From the NCBI GenBank assembly GCA_030762175.1, contig CM060840.1, positions 39,252,501 through 39,316,500 on the forward strand: a stretch of 64,000 nt of DNA, written 5' to 3'. Below, one piece after another: positions 37,112-49,500 of the stretch. Origin of the DNA: Metallyticus violacea (lineage: Eukaryota; Arthropoda; Insecta; Mantodea; Metallyticidae). Position numbers and translations under genes: made by a program. Under the pieces are notes generated by a model. It did not search any database. It was not told where the DNA came from and saw only the letters and a program-made list of their open reading frames with translations. How positions within the stretch are numbered: the first letter of the stretch is position 1; every line of letters begins with the position of its first letter.

Positions 37112-38029
37112 TAGCTAAATTTCCGAAGATTAATGCGTTATAGGCAATATGTGTGACAGCTGACCCCCTTGATGGGTGCGTCAATTCGACTCTTCTTGTC
37201 TTCTAACACTTCTGACCAGTTGTTTCGCGATTGTTATCGATGTATGTTTCTCTGCTGTCTAAGTGCCTCGCCCAGCCATCTTTGGCTATTGGTCATGATA
37301 TTGTCACCACCTACATCTTTAATGGTAGATTAGTCTCAATTTGATTACTCCCACGGTAACGAATTCAATGACTGTCCCTTTTTCTGTAACTTTTACCTTT
37401 TTGAACTTAACTGCATTGTGGCTGTTAACGGTGCATATAAATACATCTACTGATCACCCACTAAGACTTAAAACATTAATAGTTTGAAAAAAAAAAAAAA
37501 AAAAAGGAAGTAATAATTTTCTATAGGCAAACAATCGATGAATTAGCTTTAAGTATTAAGACATTCTAGCGGAAGCATTCAATAATTACAGAAGTTACTG
37601 ATTGTCATAATACACACACTTGCTCTCAAGCAAATATTAGAGCTTTAAATTTGATTAATCTATATAATTGAAATTAAATACTTACGTTCATAAGAATTGA
37701 TTCAAATGTTAATAGTATATTGCTAAACGGTTCTCGACATCCGGTGGATTTTATACTAAGTTGACAGAGACAATCGCATACCTACTGTTTTTCAAGGAAG
37801 AGCTGGGAGAGAGGAAATGTCATGCACAGTTTGTTTCAGGTACAGTCGTATACACAAATATTGTACAGAATGAAATATTTCATATGACCCACCCCTACTG
37901 AAATATAAATGTAATGTATATGTTGGAAACATAATCATCATAGTTTGTGCATTTTAATTATTGCAAGTATATATAAGTGTGTATATTTTAAATATATTAA
38001 TTGTATTTCGTGTGTCGTCAAGAGAGAAA
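37112..38029. other. Non-coding stretch, no gene recognised
   Basis: The first 250 bases may be more of the transposase remnant, but no motif can be followed. An A-run lies at 37486-37505. The rest is AT-rich. Confidence 0.4.
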
Positions 38030-38965
38030 GTTTTCTCGTGTGACTGTCTACGGTAGCCCAGCCAGATACGGAGCAGGCCAAGGAGGCTATAAACTGCTAT
38101 ACTATGCCATTTCTTAAAAGACAATCCATTGGTTAGAATTAATAAAGTCCAGGCTTTCGAATACGTTAGGGCAATGAATCGCCAGCCCCTTTATACAGTT
38201 AACTTTAAATCAACCAATGCAAATATATTCTTTAAACTTCTAAATGCCAGTGGGTGGCATGTTTTGGCAGGTGAATTTAAACTAGCCAATAGTAGATGTA
38301 TGTTTCGAACTTTTAAAGCAAAGTGGTGCGTACTTGCGTGACCTCGCAGCTTGGTAAAGCCAACGTTTAGTTAATTATATCAAATATATAAGGAGGCGGT
38401 TGCTCCGCTGGGGCAACAGTTGAGATAACCAGAAGATCAGTTCAATAATTTAGACTAATACTCGAAGTTGTGTGCTCTGCGGGGGGCACTCGGAAATTCA
38501 GATAGCGGAAAATTAGTAGGCATATTCTGTTCAGAGAGAATCAGTTCTTATAGTCGAAAATAAGATTCAGTTCGTCTGTGTGAAGTTGCGACAGTTAAAT
38601 TTATAATCGAAGTAGTTAAATTCTGCCCTATGCAAAACACCAGAGAACGCAAAAGATCTTGCGAATAATAAATTACCGTACATATTAAGATGTACTCATC
38701 ACGTGATTAGTAACACAGTTGATATCTTCTCTAAACACTGTTGAGCACGAGTCAAAAATAAAGGAGTTAGTGTTGTCATGAAGCATAGGCAACAATACCA
38801 AAGCGCCCAATAGTCGATTAACGATATACCGCTACAAAATATGGAGATCGGAAACTAAATCCGTTCATAATTGGCGACTAACTTGTCACCACCGACTAAA
38901 CCGCTTCAAAATGGAGTCCAGTGGAGCTACCATGCACTAAACAGCTTCAAATTTGGCGCCCAACG
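38030..38965 (+). mobile_element. Possible LTR and primer-binding region of an LTR retrotransposon
   Basis: A TATA-like sequence (atatataagg, about 38384-38393) is followed by a GC-rich stretch, aataaa-like signals (38666, 38757) and, at 38954-38965, tggcgcccaacg. That 12-mer is complementary to the 3' end of tRNA-Lys and is the usual primer-binding site of gypsy-type and related retroelements. LTR termini (TG...CA), a second LTR and any gag/pol coding sequence were not found. This is at best a solo or truncated remnant. The primer site also falls inside a tandem array, so it could be coincidental. Confidence 0.3.
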
Positions 38966-38998
38966 AGAACTATCATCGAAAAAACCGCTTCAAGAAGT
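38824..38998. repeat. Degenerate tandem array of about 40-bp units
   Basis: Four to five diverged units follow one another, of about 33, 40, 42 and 43 bp. Each opens with a form of ccgcttcaaaat, continues with a form of tggcgcccaac, and ends in a form of ccatcgactaaa. The fourth unit contains the exact tRNA-Lys primer-site match. Unit boundaries are clear by eye although identity is low. Confidence 0.55.
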
Positions 38999-39349
38999 TA
39001 AATAATTTTTGTTTATAATTTCATAAATATGTAAGATTAAAATACTTACCAGGTACCTGTTCTGCTCCATGTTCTAATTGAAAGTTGATTTCTCTGTGGT
39101 ACAAGGTTTCTAAAACGAGCAAAAAATAAAAAACTAAGGCATAATATGGGATTTTATTGCTATACATCAAAGAACTGCAAGTAAATCTACTTTCATCTAA
39201 AAGGCGACATAGGCACTTGGTATATCAATAAAATTTCAATGCCGTATTATGATATTGTTTCAGTTGTATTTTAACTTTTAAAAAAAAGCAGTAGCACAAA
39301 ATATCTCTATTTACAATATATATAACTCATAAAAAAGCACTTAAGAGTG

Positions 39350-39467
39350 CAGTATAAAGAGAAAGTTCACACTAAAAACCATAATAAAACTAAACACTAA
39401 AACCACGATATTTCGAGCGTTGACTCTTGAACACGTGCTGAGAGTATACTCGAAGTGCTTTTTATGA

Positions 39468-39514
<47 letters not shown>

Positions 39515-40103
39515 TTAAAAACACCGAGAGTGCAATATAAAAAAGTTCACACAAACTTTCACACTAAAAACTGTAAAATTGAACACTAAAACCACACGGA
39601 TATTGGCTCTGGGTCACGTGATGAGAATGAACTAAGCTGTGGCAGGCGGCGTCTGTCGTAGTGAGGCATAGGGGTGTGACGTGGCAGCAAAACTGCCAAC
39701 TCTAGCTGAACAAAGTAGTTTGGCAAACCTGGCAGGATTACAGGGAAATATTGAGGCCTGGAGGAATACTGGCTTTATGTAAAACTATTGCTGCCATCTC
39801 TACGTCTTTAAGTAAGGTGTGTTTAGATGGAGGAGCGGCATCTATGAGAATAAGGGAGAAACTGTCATCGAACGTGGTGGCCTAGTGAAAATTGGCATGT
39901 TGTGTGTGATACCAGGCAATGGGGAACAAGTTTTACCTGAATGCCTGTGATTGACCAAGAGCCAAGCTCGAAATATCCGTGTGGTTTTAGTGTTCAATTT
40001 TACGGTTTTTAGTGTGAAAGTTTATGTGAACTTTTTTATATTGCACTCTGAGTGTTTTTTTATGAATTTTTATGCTTTTTAGAAGTTTTTATTACTTCAT
40101 TAA

Positions 40104-40142
<39 letters not shown>
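39350..40142 (-). mobile_element. Second Penelope-like element end, minus strand, with repeated arms
   Basis: Minus-strand reading of about 39750-39806 gives the Penelope-like C-terminal signature VEMAAIVLHKASIPPGLN. The 3' untranslated region that follows (39511-39640) is repeated in direct orientation at 39350-39470, separated by a (TA)n run (39473-39510). It is repeated in inverted orientation at 39971-40068, followed by another (TA)n run (40109-40142). Shared blocks include aaaaccacacggatat, aacactaaaaccac and gtgcaatataaaa. This is the pseudo-LTR layout of Penelope-like elements. The sequence differs from the 10-kb element, so it is another subfamily. The GIY-YIG core is lost. Confidence 0.65.
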
Positions 40143-40143
<1 letters not shown>

Positions 40144-40406
40144 CATTGTGTGTATGCATGTATTTTTTAAAGAAAATATTGTATCATACGCTTAATATTA
40201 AGATTGCGTTTTAAAATTGAATAAACTAAAAAAATCGAACATCAATTAATTCGTAGTTCATTACATTGGCTTATTGTACTACCAAACTAAGCTTCTTCTA
40301 TTACGATTTCCCCCACTGTGACATTCCCTCTAAATGTACAACACGCATAACAACGATACAAAGCATAGAGAGTCGAACCCTCAACATGTTGGCAACATCA
40401 TCATCT

Positions 40407-40600
40407 CTCAAGACCGTCACGGGTGTCATAAGTCGTTAAGGCGCGGATGGTGAGCAATAGGTCCGGTGTTCGATTCCCACCCATCCCGACTGAGATTTTA
40501 TCTACGTTTTCCTCAGTCCTCAAAAATGGCAAATGCCGGGAGGTAACCTAAACTTAGGCGTAACGTTTTCTGCCTTTAAAAAAGAATCCTTTCCCAGTTT
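40407..40600 (+). mobile_element. SINE family C, plus strand
   Basis: The tRNA-like head gtgtcataagtcgttaaggc carries the A box and ggtgttcgattccc (40464-40477) the B box. The body (about 40487-40560: gactgagattttatctacg, gttttcctcagtcct, aatgccgggagg) matches the body of the SINE at 58.6-59.05 kb, although the two heads differ. A weak 8-bp catcatct repeat at 40399-40406 and 40630-40637 might be a target-site duplication. Confidence 0.6.
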
Positions 40601-40788
40601 ATCATTTTATTTCATGTAACATCAGTGCCCATCATCTGTGTTGCTTCAATAGTTAAAACGAGCGTTAAGCACTACTCAAATAAAAAAAAGACTCTCAAGG
40701 TAGCCTGGCATGTTTCGTCTCAAAGCTTTCCTTTCCATCCACGTTTGAATCTTCCTACATTGCGTTTTCTCTTGGTTTGTAAAGAAGC

Positions 40789-40795
<7 letters not shown>

Positions 40796-40835
<40 letters not shown>

Positions 40836-41045
40836 TCAGAGATATAGAGATGGCAGCTATATATTTGCATAGACCGCGTACACCACCAGGTTTAAATCTC
40901 TCCTCTTGTTGCTTGTTTAATCTGTTTCTACGCATTAGGTTACCTTGGGGATTCAATATTTATTTTTACCGCGTTCACTTTTCTCCTGCCTTTGAAGAAC
41001 ACTGGTTGTTCGAAATATAGCGGCAAATGTTTGAATATTAAAGCG
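40796..41045 (+). mobile_element. Penelope-like 3' fragment beginning at a TA tract
   Basis: A (TA)n run (40796-40831) is followed at once by coding sequence for EMAAIYLHRPRTPPGLN, the C-terminal signature also seen at 10.6 kb. A 3' untranslated region then follows that matches 10690-10850 (gtttctacgcattaggttacc, gattcaatatttatttttac, gttcgaaatatagc). Everything upstream of the signature is missing. Longer open frames through the TA run are artefacts. Confidence 0.7.
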
Positions 41046-42764
41046 TTTATCAATTTACCTGCCCATTTCACACACACACACACACACAAACATATAAATA
41101 TATAATGGGACAAATTTTGTTTAAAATAGGATATTTTAGTTCAGACTGAATAAGTGAAGTTAATCTCTCATTGTTTCACCGTCTATATAGTATTTGAGGA
41201 ATTGTTCAGCTCCATATGTTCAAAAACTCGCAGCACATGTTATAATGTGTAAACATTACTTTTTCCTTGTTTTGATGCCAGCGTTTATAAAAGAACAGCT
41301 CATTTATGACGTTGTTTATTTTAGATTTTAACCAATAAACTTTAATTTTTTATCTGCATTGTGTTTCGATTAGTGCATAAGGTACATTGCACAAACTTTC
41401 CAAGAATATAATGGTGCTTGATGTAGCTGTTAATGTGAGTAGATTAGAGTGTTCTTTTTCATTCCTGTCCTTTGCACTCTACCGCACCGTCCTTACTAAT
41501 AGTTCCTTGAACCGCCTATACCTTCCCTACACTAGGAACATTACTTCGCGTTATATGCGAATTGTGGACTTAAATTTTGTATATGCGCAACCACTGCTGG
41601 ATCATGGTGATAAATTAATGTATTCGGATCAAGTTGGATTGTATTTACTGATAATGAAGCCGAACAGAAAATCACAAAGAAATATAAGCTCTCATTAAAT
41701 AATTTTGTGATAAAGGAGTGTCCATTTAGGGCGAATTTATCTTCTTTTTGATGTTCACTACAAGGTTGTAGGCAATCCAGAATGTTCCAATTTTCTACAA
41801 TATCTATACTGGTTCATTTTAGGTTCTTCGACTGCATCATCATTTTAATGTTCTGACGCAATTTCATTACTCTAATAGCTAGTATACCTTAATTTTTAAA
41901 CCGCCACAGAAGTTAAAATGACACAAGAAATCACGTTTCATAATCTTCTGAAATTGGCGTCAGCATATGAAACAATACAGAAATCTCTAGTTAATCACAC
42001 CTTCCTTGCGGCTATACCGCTGTTAAAACGTTTTATGTCTAAAAATTCAATCACTAGCTTTTTATTAGCCCCTTTTCCATATATTATCAAAGGCATTTTT
42101 ATTGCCAGGAATGAGAGTCATAAAAAATACACCGAGAAATATTCGAAAAGGAAGCCGATAAAGAATTCTAAACGGGTCTGTCATAAAAGAGTGTAATGAA
42201 AAACAAGTAAAAAAAAAAGGCATCGGATTAAAGCCGTGTATAGAAAACATTGCATCCACGCTTATTCCGTTATAGCTCGTTCGCTTCAGGCGATGCTAGT
42301 AAATTTAAATATTTTGATTTGTGTGCCTAATTCCATAAAGTTTTTTGCTAAATGCACGATATACGGAATGCATTAACACGAAATTCTTTATCCCATTAAT
42401 TAGCTAAAGATATATTACCGTTGACATTTCTCACTAGTATCACTTTATTTATGATTTATTTAAAATTGTTTTTTGTTACCAATAGTGGGGGAAAAAAAAC
42501 GAAGAGAATTTTTTTCTTTTTCTTACAACAGGAATTGCTTTCAAAAAAATGAAAAAGAGACATTTGGAATATCTTTTGTCCAATAACGTGGCTATGTATT
42601 GAGTACTTCTAAAGAGTATTTATATTTATCGGATAACATTGCATAAACATTTTACTTTAATTTTTTGACACTTCTTTAAAGTTTATAAAAGAATAGCCTT
42701 TTGAAAGTATTAAAATGACATTTGATTTAACAAAATGTTACGTTTACCTCTGCTATTTCACTTT
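41046..42764. other. No gene recognised
   Basis: A short (AC)n tract lies at 41071-41088. Plus-strand open frames of 103 (41387-41698) and 92 codons (41918-42196, ATG-started, lysine-rich end) have no known domains and are close to chance length in this composition. Confidence 0.35.
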
Positions 42765-42862
42765 TGTCCTCATGTCCTAGATATATAACATAACTTCTGT
42801 CCTCGTGTCCTAAATATATAACATAACTTCTGTCCTCATGTCCTAAATATGTAACATATCAG
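42765..42862. repeat. Three-copy 33-bp tandem repeat
   Basis: Three tandem units of about 33 bp each contain gtcctcatgtcctaaatata and taacataactt. The units differ at only a few positions (cat/cgt, aaa/aga, ata/atg). It is non-coding and of recent origin. Confidence 0.85.
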
Positions 42863-44462
42863 AGGCTTTCAAATTCTCATTGAGGAATAAGAATATTTTA
42901 AAAACATTCCAGTTATATAGTCAAATTCTTGTTTTTTGAAATTAATTTGTCACACAATTTTTGCATTCAAAATATTCCAAACAATGCCCTTTTTATCCCC
43001 TTTTTTCAGGTTTCCAGCATCTAATCAGAAATTGTTGACAAAAGATGCTGTAAAATGTTCAAATCACTTTTATATTATTCAAGATGTACAATAATTAATT
43101 TAATATATGATAAAAATATATAAAATTTAGTGCTATAAATTTAAGGAAATTCTTCTGAGATAACCAAGGCAGTGCAACAAAATTTATATGACACTTTTGT
43201 TTCTCAATATAAAATTAATGTGTTAATATTTTTATTCGGTAGGAACTGTAAATTCAGTATAGTGGGAACCTTTTAGCACATTAGATTATAAAATTAAATA
43301 AAAGTATTGGTTTTTTCAAAAAAATTACAGAATTCAATACCATGTATATTATACTATTGGAATAGCTTGCAATAACATTTTCAAGAAATGTACCAAAATT
43401 GCAAGCTTGCAAGAAATGTTTAAGTGCCTTTAATTTTACATTATATACTTTTTGTAAAATTAAGAATATTTTCTAAGTCATTGACGCATTTACTTTTTTT
43501 TTTCTTAATGCACTGTTACTGTTATTTTTTCCATTATTTTTCTTTCTTTTCTTTATTTTGATTCTTAGCTTCTTTGTTTTAAGAACTTTTTCCCCTTTTT
43601 CTGTCCATTTCTTTATTTCTTCTTCTGTTGTCCTCGTTTTACCTAGCTGGGTTTTCACTGTCTTCTCCCTATTTTATCTCCCCTTTCTCTTCATTTTGCT
43701 GCTATTTTCTTTGTTCCTTATTTTTATTTTATATACATCTATAGGTGTATATCTTTAAAGTATTATCAGTTTATTTCTTTTGTTCTTTCTCTCCCTCAGC
43801 CGTTTCTAATTGTTTATCAACGTTACATTGTTTTGCAACATTTTATAAAAAAAAATATTCTCAGCGCATACTATTTCTTACTTCCATCCAGCGTTTCAAC
43901 AACTCTTTTATTATTCCTCTTTTTCTCATTTCTTACATTCCTTTTTTCATTCTTTTCTGTTTTCTTAGTTATTTATAGAAGCGTTGCTGCCAGAAATAAA
44001 CTATTTCAGACCTGCTCGTATGTTCTTGCTGGAAGGGGTTAATGAGCCCAAAGACAGTTACTGGAAGGGCTGCAGAACCTATTCCGAAAAAAAAATAATA
44101 CAGCATCAAGCAAAACTTCGGACATTATAAAAAAGTTGTAATATAATATTCCTTACTTTCCTATAAATGATTACTGGCAGTAAGAATTTCTGTTTTCTAA
44201 ACTTTTATCACTCTGTGGTTTTGTTTGTGAAAGGACTGACTTTTATGGTAATTAAGAGTTTATATCTAAGGGAGATCAAGGATTAAAACGTTTTCCACAA
44301 TGCAGTAGTTTTATCCTGGATTCGCTTCTGGGATGTAATAAATTTCCTGTTCTACTTATTGTAGCACTTTGGGAATGTAAATGTAAATAGGCTCCTCATA
44401 TTTAGCTTCATGTTCTACTATATCATAATCTGGTACGGATTCCATCTCCGATAGAAAAAAAT
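42863..44462. other. Non-coding; long pyrimidine-rich tract
   Basis: From about 43490 to 43980 the plus strand is strongly T- and C-rich. It yields several open frames full of Phe, Ser and Leu, which reflect composition and not genes. A similar tract occurs at 52926-53290. No gene is recognised in the rest. Confidence 0.5.
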
Positions 44463-44481
44463 TGTCTATCAAGGTAGAATA

Positions 44482-44540
<59 letters not shown>

Positions 44541-44556
44541 TCTACTTTGATAGACA
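44463..44556. repeat. Hairpin with (ATT)n loop
   Basis: The 21-bp arms 44463-44483 and 44536-44556 are reverse complements with one mismatch and flank an (ATT)n array of about 52 bp. The helix-turn-helix transposase remnant begins right after it, so it might be part of that element's end. Confidence 0.85.
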
Positions 44557-44557
44557 G

Positions 44558-45160
44558 TGAAGTTATCTGAGTTATGGGCCAACAGATCGTAGTTGCGTAT
44601 TCGAAGAAGCAAATCGTTAAGGCCTATAATGCATGTGCAGGTAGAAACTTATGCTTAATTTGAGGGAGGTTTTGTCAACAATTGTTGTTATGCATTCAGT
44701 GTCACTCGGTGCTTTCATTGTGTAAACTGTGTGCTAATTGTTTTTCTTGTTATGGCACTACATAAATAGTTTTTATACAAATGTGAAAAGGGATTCCTGC
44801 ATAGAAGTGGCAATTCGCAAGAAAATATCCTGGTAACCGTGTTCCAGGTTGACTAACTCATTAAAATATTACAAGAGAAAGGATTCATTCAAGACGAGAA
44901 ATACGTTCCAAACCGCTGAGTTTTTACAAGGAAAAGTTGGGTGAAATACAGGAATTTACTACGCGAATGCCGGTAATGTACCGCCGCTGAGGAACATTGT
45001 TTTCAACATCTCTTACTACACTGGTGTGTGCTATCAGCTTTAAATGCTTTCAGTAAAAATATAAGCATTAATTTTACGCGCAGCGATTTTGAATCTGCCT
45101 TTTCCGTTTGCAACGGCTGCACTTCCCCAGTAATCAGCCGCACTCATATGGCCCGTAACC
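44558..45160 (+). pseudogene. Helix-turn-helix Tc1/mariner-like transposase remnant, copy 2
   Basis: This is homologous along its length to 21385-22040, sharing the gagttatgggccaacag start, tttcattgtgtaaactgtgt, gattcctgcatagaagt and gtgaaatacaggaattt blocks. Fragments such as KLGEIQEF fit the VLTEEKxxEIxxF segment of the second helix-turn-helix, but the frame changes often. The catalytic domain is absent. A 76-codon open frame at 45028-45258 lies at its right edge and is not recognised. Confidence 0.5.
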
Positions 45161-45830
45161 CAAATAACCTTACTATACTACGTAAGCAATGCAAATATGA
45201 ACCTTTTGTGGGGCGTTTGTTTTCACCGTCAATAGAGACCAGCTTGCTGAATATTTAACAAGCAAGTTTACACCAGCTAAGAGTCGGTTATACAGGTGAG
45301 TGCTGTGAGGAAAGATTTATTATGCTAAATGCCTAATTGCAAAGTGTTTTTCTTGCTCAGCATAAGTTTTCTTTTGCCGATCGTATTTGTCTATAATTCA
45401 CATGTATTGATAGGCTTATCGTGTTCAAACAGACATTTTTCGATGTTTAAAACTCCATTGCATTAATTATCCATAGTTTAGGTAATACTTTTGAAAAATT
45501 GCATGACAAACAAAGGATAGAAGGGAAGATTCTCATCAAAGATAAAATTCTCCTGTAAAATATTTGGGCACCTTTCTGAATAAACGTTTTCTTTTTCTGC
45601 AAGTAAAAAAGTTTATGTATTACTATCGGCAATATTCTTGGCAGATGGTCTTCCTTAGTCTGACTGTTATCAGAGCACTGTTTAGAAACAACTTTAGCTC
45701 TCTACAGTTGCTCCATCCATCACATTCCACTCCTCACTTTTTTCTATTGAAATATCATAAAGCATTTAAATTCGTGCAGTTTGTCTGATCTTTGGTATTT
45801 TCCATTTAGAACGTGTGATAAGAGTAAGAT
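45161..45830. other. Non-coding stretch, no gene recognised
   Basis: Short open frames only, with no known domain or repeat. Confidence 0.45.
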
Positions 45831-46580
45831 TAAAGTTCTCATGCCCTTCCACTTCTCAGCTCTTTTTTTAGATAAAAATATGTTATGTATATTTTTTAAT
45901 TTTTATATTCCTTTATCAATGCTTTGAATGATGTATGTTAACTAAATTGAGGTATTTTTAGTTAGGTGAAGTATATTTAAGTTAATATGTTTAAATTAAG
46001 TTGACATGTATTTATTAAGTTTGACGTATTTATCTAGGTTGATATGTATTTAATTAGATAGGCATATTTTAATTAGATTAAATGTTTTTAATTAAGTTAT
46101 TATGTGTAAAATTAGGTTAACATGTATTTAATTTGATTTATTTAACTAGATTGACCTGTTTTTAGTTAGTAAAATATATTTAATTAACTTAAGTGGCATA
46201 TACATTAAAGTTCGCATGCCCTTAAAGTTTTCAAATCGTTTTGTAGGCAGTTTTTGTTATTATTTTTAATTTTATATTTTGTATTAAAATAATTTTATAT
46301 TTTATATAAGTTTATTAATACTTTGAAACATGTGTATTTAATTCAATTGAGATGTTTTACTTAGGTGTAATACATTAAGTTAATATGTGTGTATTTAATT
46401 TGTCTGACCTATTTAACTAAGTTGATATATAGATTTAGTTTAACTAGATTTACACGTTTTTAGTTAGTGAAACGCATTTAAGTAAGTTAACCGGCATATA
46501 AGTATGTGTAAAATTAATTCAACAGTATTTAAATTAGATTTATTGATTTAATTATATGTTGACAAGTATTTAGTTAATTT
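45831..46580. repeat. Two-copy 375-bp tandem repeat with internal 20-bp subrepeats
   Basis: Unit 1 starts at 45831 (taaagttctcatgccctt) and unit 2 at 46206 (taaagttcgcatgccctt), giving a period near 375 bp. The second half of each unit is itself a degenerate array of roughly 20-26-bp subrepeats of the form tttaattaggttgacatgta. The copies have diverged by substitutions and small indels. No coding sequence is present. It looks like a short satellite-type array. Confidence 0.75.
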
Positions 46581-49500
46581 AACTTGTTTATTTTTAAATG
46601 TTTTTCTGTAAATAAGCATATCATTGTAATTATTCTTCACTGCTACCGGGTATAAGCCCAATCGCAGTTAATAAACGCATACATACACGTGTCCATCTAT
46701 TCTAAGTTGACAGTACACAGCCAAAGTTGTTGCTAATGTGTACCAGTTTATGATAAACGAGCCAAGTAATAAAGAATTAATCAGTTCACCAGAGTAAAGT
46801 AAGAAAATTTCAAATAGTTCAAGAAAGGCTTTCTAAAGCAACAGAGGTGTCAAATCCAGGATATTCAGGTAGAGGACAGAACAGAGTACATCTTTTGAAA
46901 CTGCTGGCAAGAAACATAACATTAAAAAATATAAATGGAAACTGCTCCAGTCTCATAAGAACAATTAAGTTATTTGGGCTTTAAGGGACAAAATACTAAG
47001 ACAAACAGAATCTTATACATTGAAAAACAAGAAATAAAATGAAAAAGTGAGACTATCATTTACAGTGCTGACGGTGTCAGTAATGGTACATATCTCAGTT
47101 GAAGAACTGGATGTTCACTGATGTTATAATGTAATAATATGTTATAAAGATATGACTATATTTAGAAGCGACTGATGCTTTGTAAGTATAATTCCACCTT
47201 TCATCACGTGACATCTGCAAGTGACGAGTCACTATTGTCACTACGCTGTGATGGGCATGATAATGGTTCTGGCGAGGTAAATGGAAACTCGCAACTTCTA
47301 TTTATAACAATAAATTGTACACACTAGAAATATGGCACGAGCTATAATATTATTTCGTAAATTGTAGAGCAAACATTTTTGATAGCATTATCGATAATGA
47401 CCAGTGTATGTAACAAAGCAGCTAGTTTTGACTATCCGCATTCAAAAAAGCATTATGTTCCAGGAAGTCTCAATATATTTGGATGAAGACAGTATTACAG
47501 AGAATAATTTATACTTCCGAGTACTTAATTTTACATGTAATGAACTTTCTTATAGTCAAAAACATTAGAGGACATTAGGTAAACAGTAAAATTGATATAT
47601 GATGTTGTTGCTTTTAGTATTTATCATTTATAGTATTATATATTAGTATGCTATACGCTGCCTTATCGTAGACCTCGTCTCTTATCAAGATCGAAAAATG
47701 TCTGCTGATGTTAGATACTTGGTTTAAGGTGATTTGTTAAGTCTTTATATGTTATGATTCCTCAACCCCCAAAACTAATATCAATTGTATTCATCTCGTC
47801 TGCATGCTTTTAATTATAATAGATATACTTATAGAGTTTTAGAGTACTCTAGGCCAAAAGATTTAGACGCCCATACTTCAATGCGCTATTCACTTTCATA
47901 CTCTAAACATCGCCTTCTGAGCCTGCTACCTACCGGTCTCACGACAGTGCACATTCATGCACGAAGATGGTTAGCCAGTTGACTCTTTGTATGCACACTT
48001 CATATTTTTAAATGCGAATTAACTAATAATGTGAGTGCAAAATTTATTCAAAACTTTCATGGTCTCTTTTGGGATAGCAATTCACTATACTGTGCACAAA
48101 ATTAAATACACTAGTTCGATACAAAACGAAATGTCAGAGTTTTAAGAGAAAAAATGGATGAAATTAGCACAAATCTTGAGCAAATGCCAATAAAATAACA
48201 TTCAAAATTAGTACAAGTGGAAATCTCGGAATGTAAAGCAAAAAAATTAGCAGTGAAATCAGAAATATTACGGTGTTCAAACGTAATCAGATTTACCTAA
48301 GGAAGAACAACTTTCCCAACACCTTCTATAACGTATGAATGTATATATTTTAGGAAGTCGAGATCAGATAGGGGTTTCGCGTGCTGCGGCAAGCTTAGAA
48401 GCGGAGACGCAAAGCTAGACACTTTTCAAAATACGTGTCAGACAGATTATTGTAACCAACACGAAGTGCTTCATAAGATGTAAACAGTTGATCGCGGAAA
48501 GTGTTTGGTCATTTGCTCTTGTTTAATTAAGGAACTTTCGCTAGAGTTCTCAACACTGAAGCTTAAATGCCACAAAACTTGAAAAGTTTGGCAAGAAAGA
48601 GACGGTTCTCTCTCAAGCATAGTTCCCCACCGCAGTCATAAACTTTAACGGTGTTTTCCGCACCTTAACGTTAACGAGAAGTACCGATAAACACGAGTCG
48701 GGAACGAGCTGCTTTTCGATATATCTTTTGGAATTGGCTAGATCAACTACAGCCCTGGTGCAAAGTGTTGTATTGAGACATAAAAGTTGCAAGCAATGAA
48801 ACATAAACTACTGAAAAGGTTTGCATATTCTTCTGAATAAAGTTCTGGCATAGATATCTGAGATTTGGGAAGAGTTTTCTGCATAAAACTTTTATGGAAA
48901 TATAATCATATTTAAAAGGGATTATGTGAAAAATTAAAGTTTGTGAAAAGGTGGGACAATATTAAAATAGAATCTCTAAAGAAAAAGATTTTTACAATAA
49001 ATATACAAAAAAATCACAAAAGAAAGCTGCGAGTATTGCTAACGGAAATGACATTATACTTTATAGAAATTAAAAATAAATTAAGTACAAGAGTAATTGT
49101 CTGGAATTTGTATTTTCGTTCTGTTCCTTGTTGTTTCATTGTTGACCTTAAATTACATCGGATGGTATCGTAAAACATTAAAAATATATCTCCAAATGTG
49201 ACTAAAATAGTAATTTATGTGAAATACCGGTTTTAAGCACAGTTCTAAGAATGCAATAATATAAAATAACAAATAATTTACTTCATATTTTAAGAACATT
49301 GTAAAAAATACAAAGGATATTGAAAATAAATCTAAGGAGTTAATATAAATCCTGAAAAATCATAAATCTTATGCAGACGTATTTTGATCTAGATTGGTAA
49401 GAATGAATGAGCCCGAAGGCTCCACAAAACCTATCTACCAATCAAACTTCAAATGTCTTGAGGGGAAGTCAGAACTTCAAGCTTAGAGAATGTCCACCTT

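Noticed and set aside
40625..41020. 131-codon open frame with Tyr-Ile repeats
   Set aside because: Only the part after the TA run (EMAAIYLHRPRTPPGLN) is real coding remnant, of a Penelope-like element; the first part is flanking sequence joined through the microsatellite.
41918..42196. 92-codon ATG-started open frame with a lysine-rich end
   Set aside because: No domain, no splice or promoter context, and a length expected by chance among six frames of 64 kb.
43558..44042. Several overlapping Phe/Ser/Leu-rich open frames
   Set aside because: Same pyrimidine-tract effect as at 53 kb.
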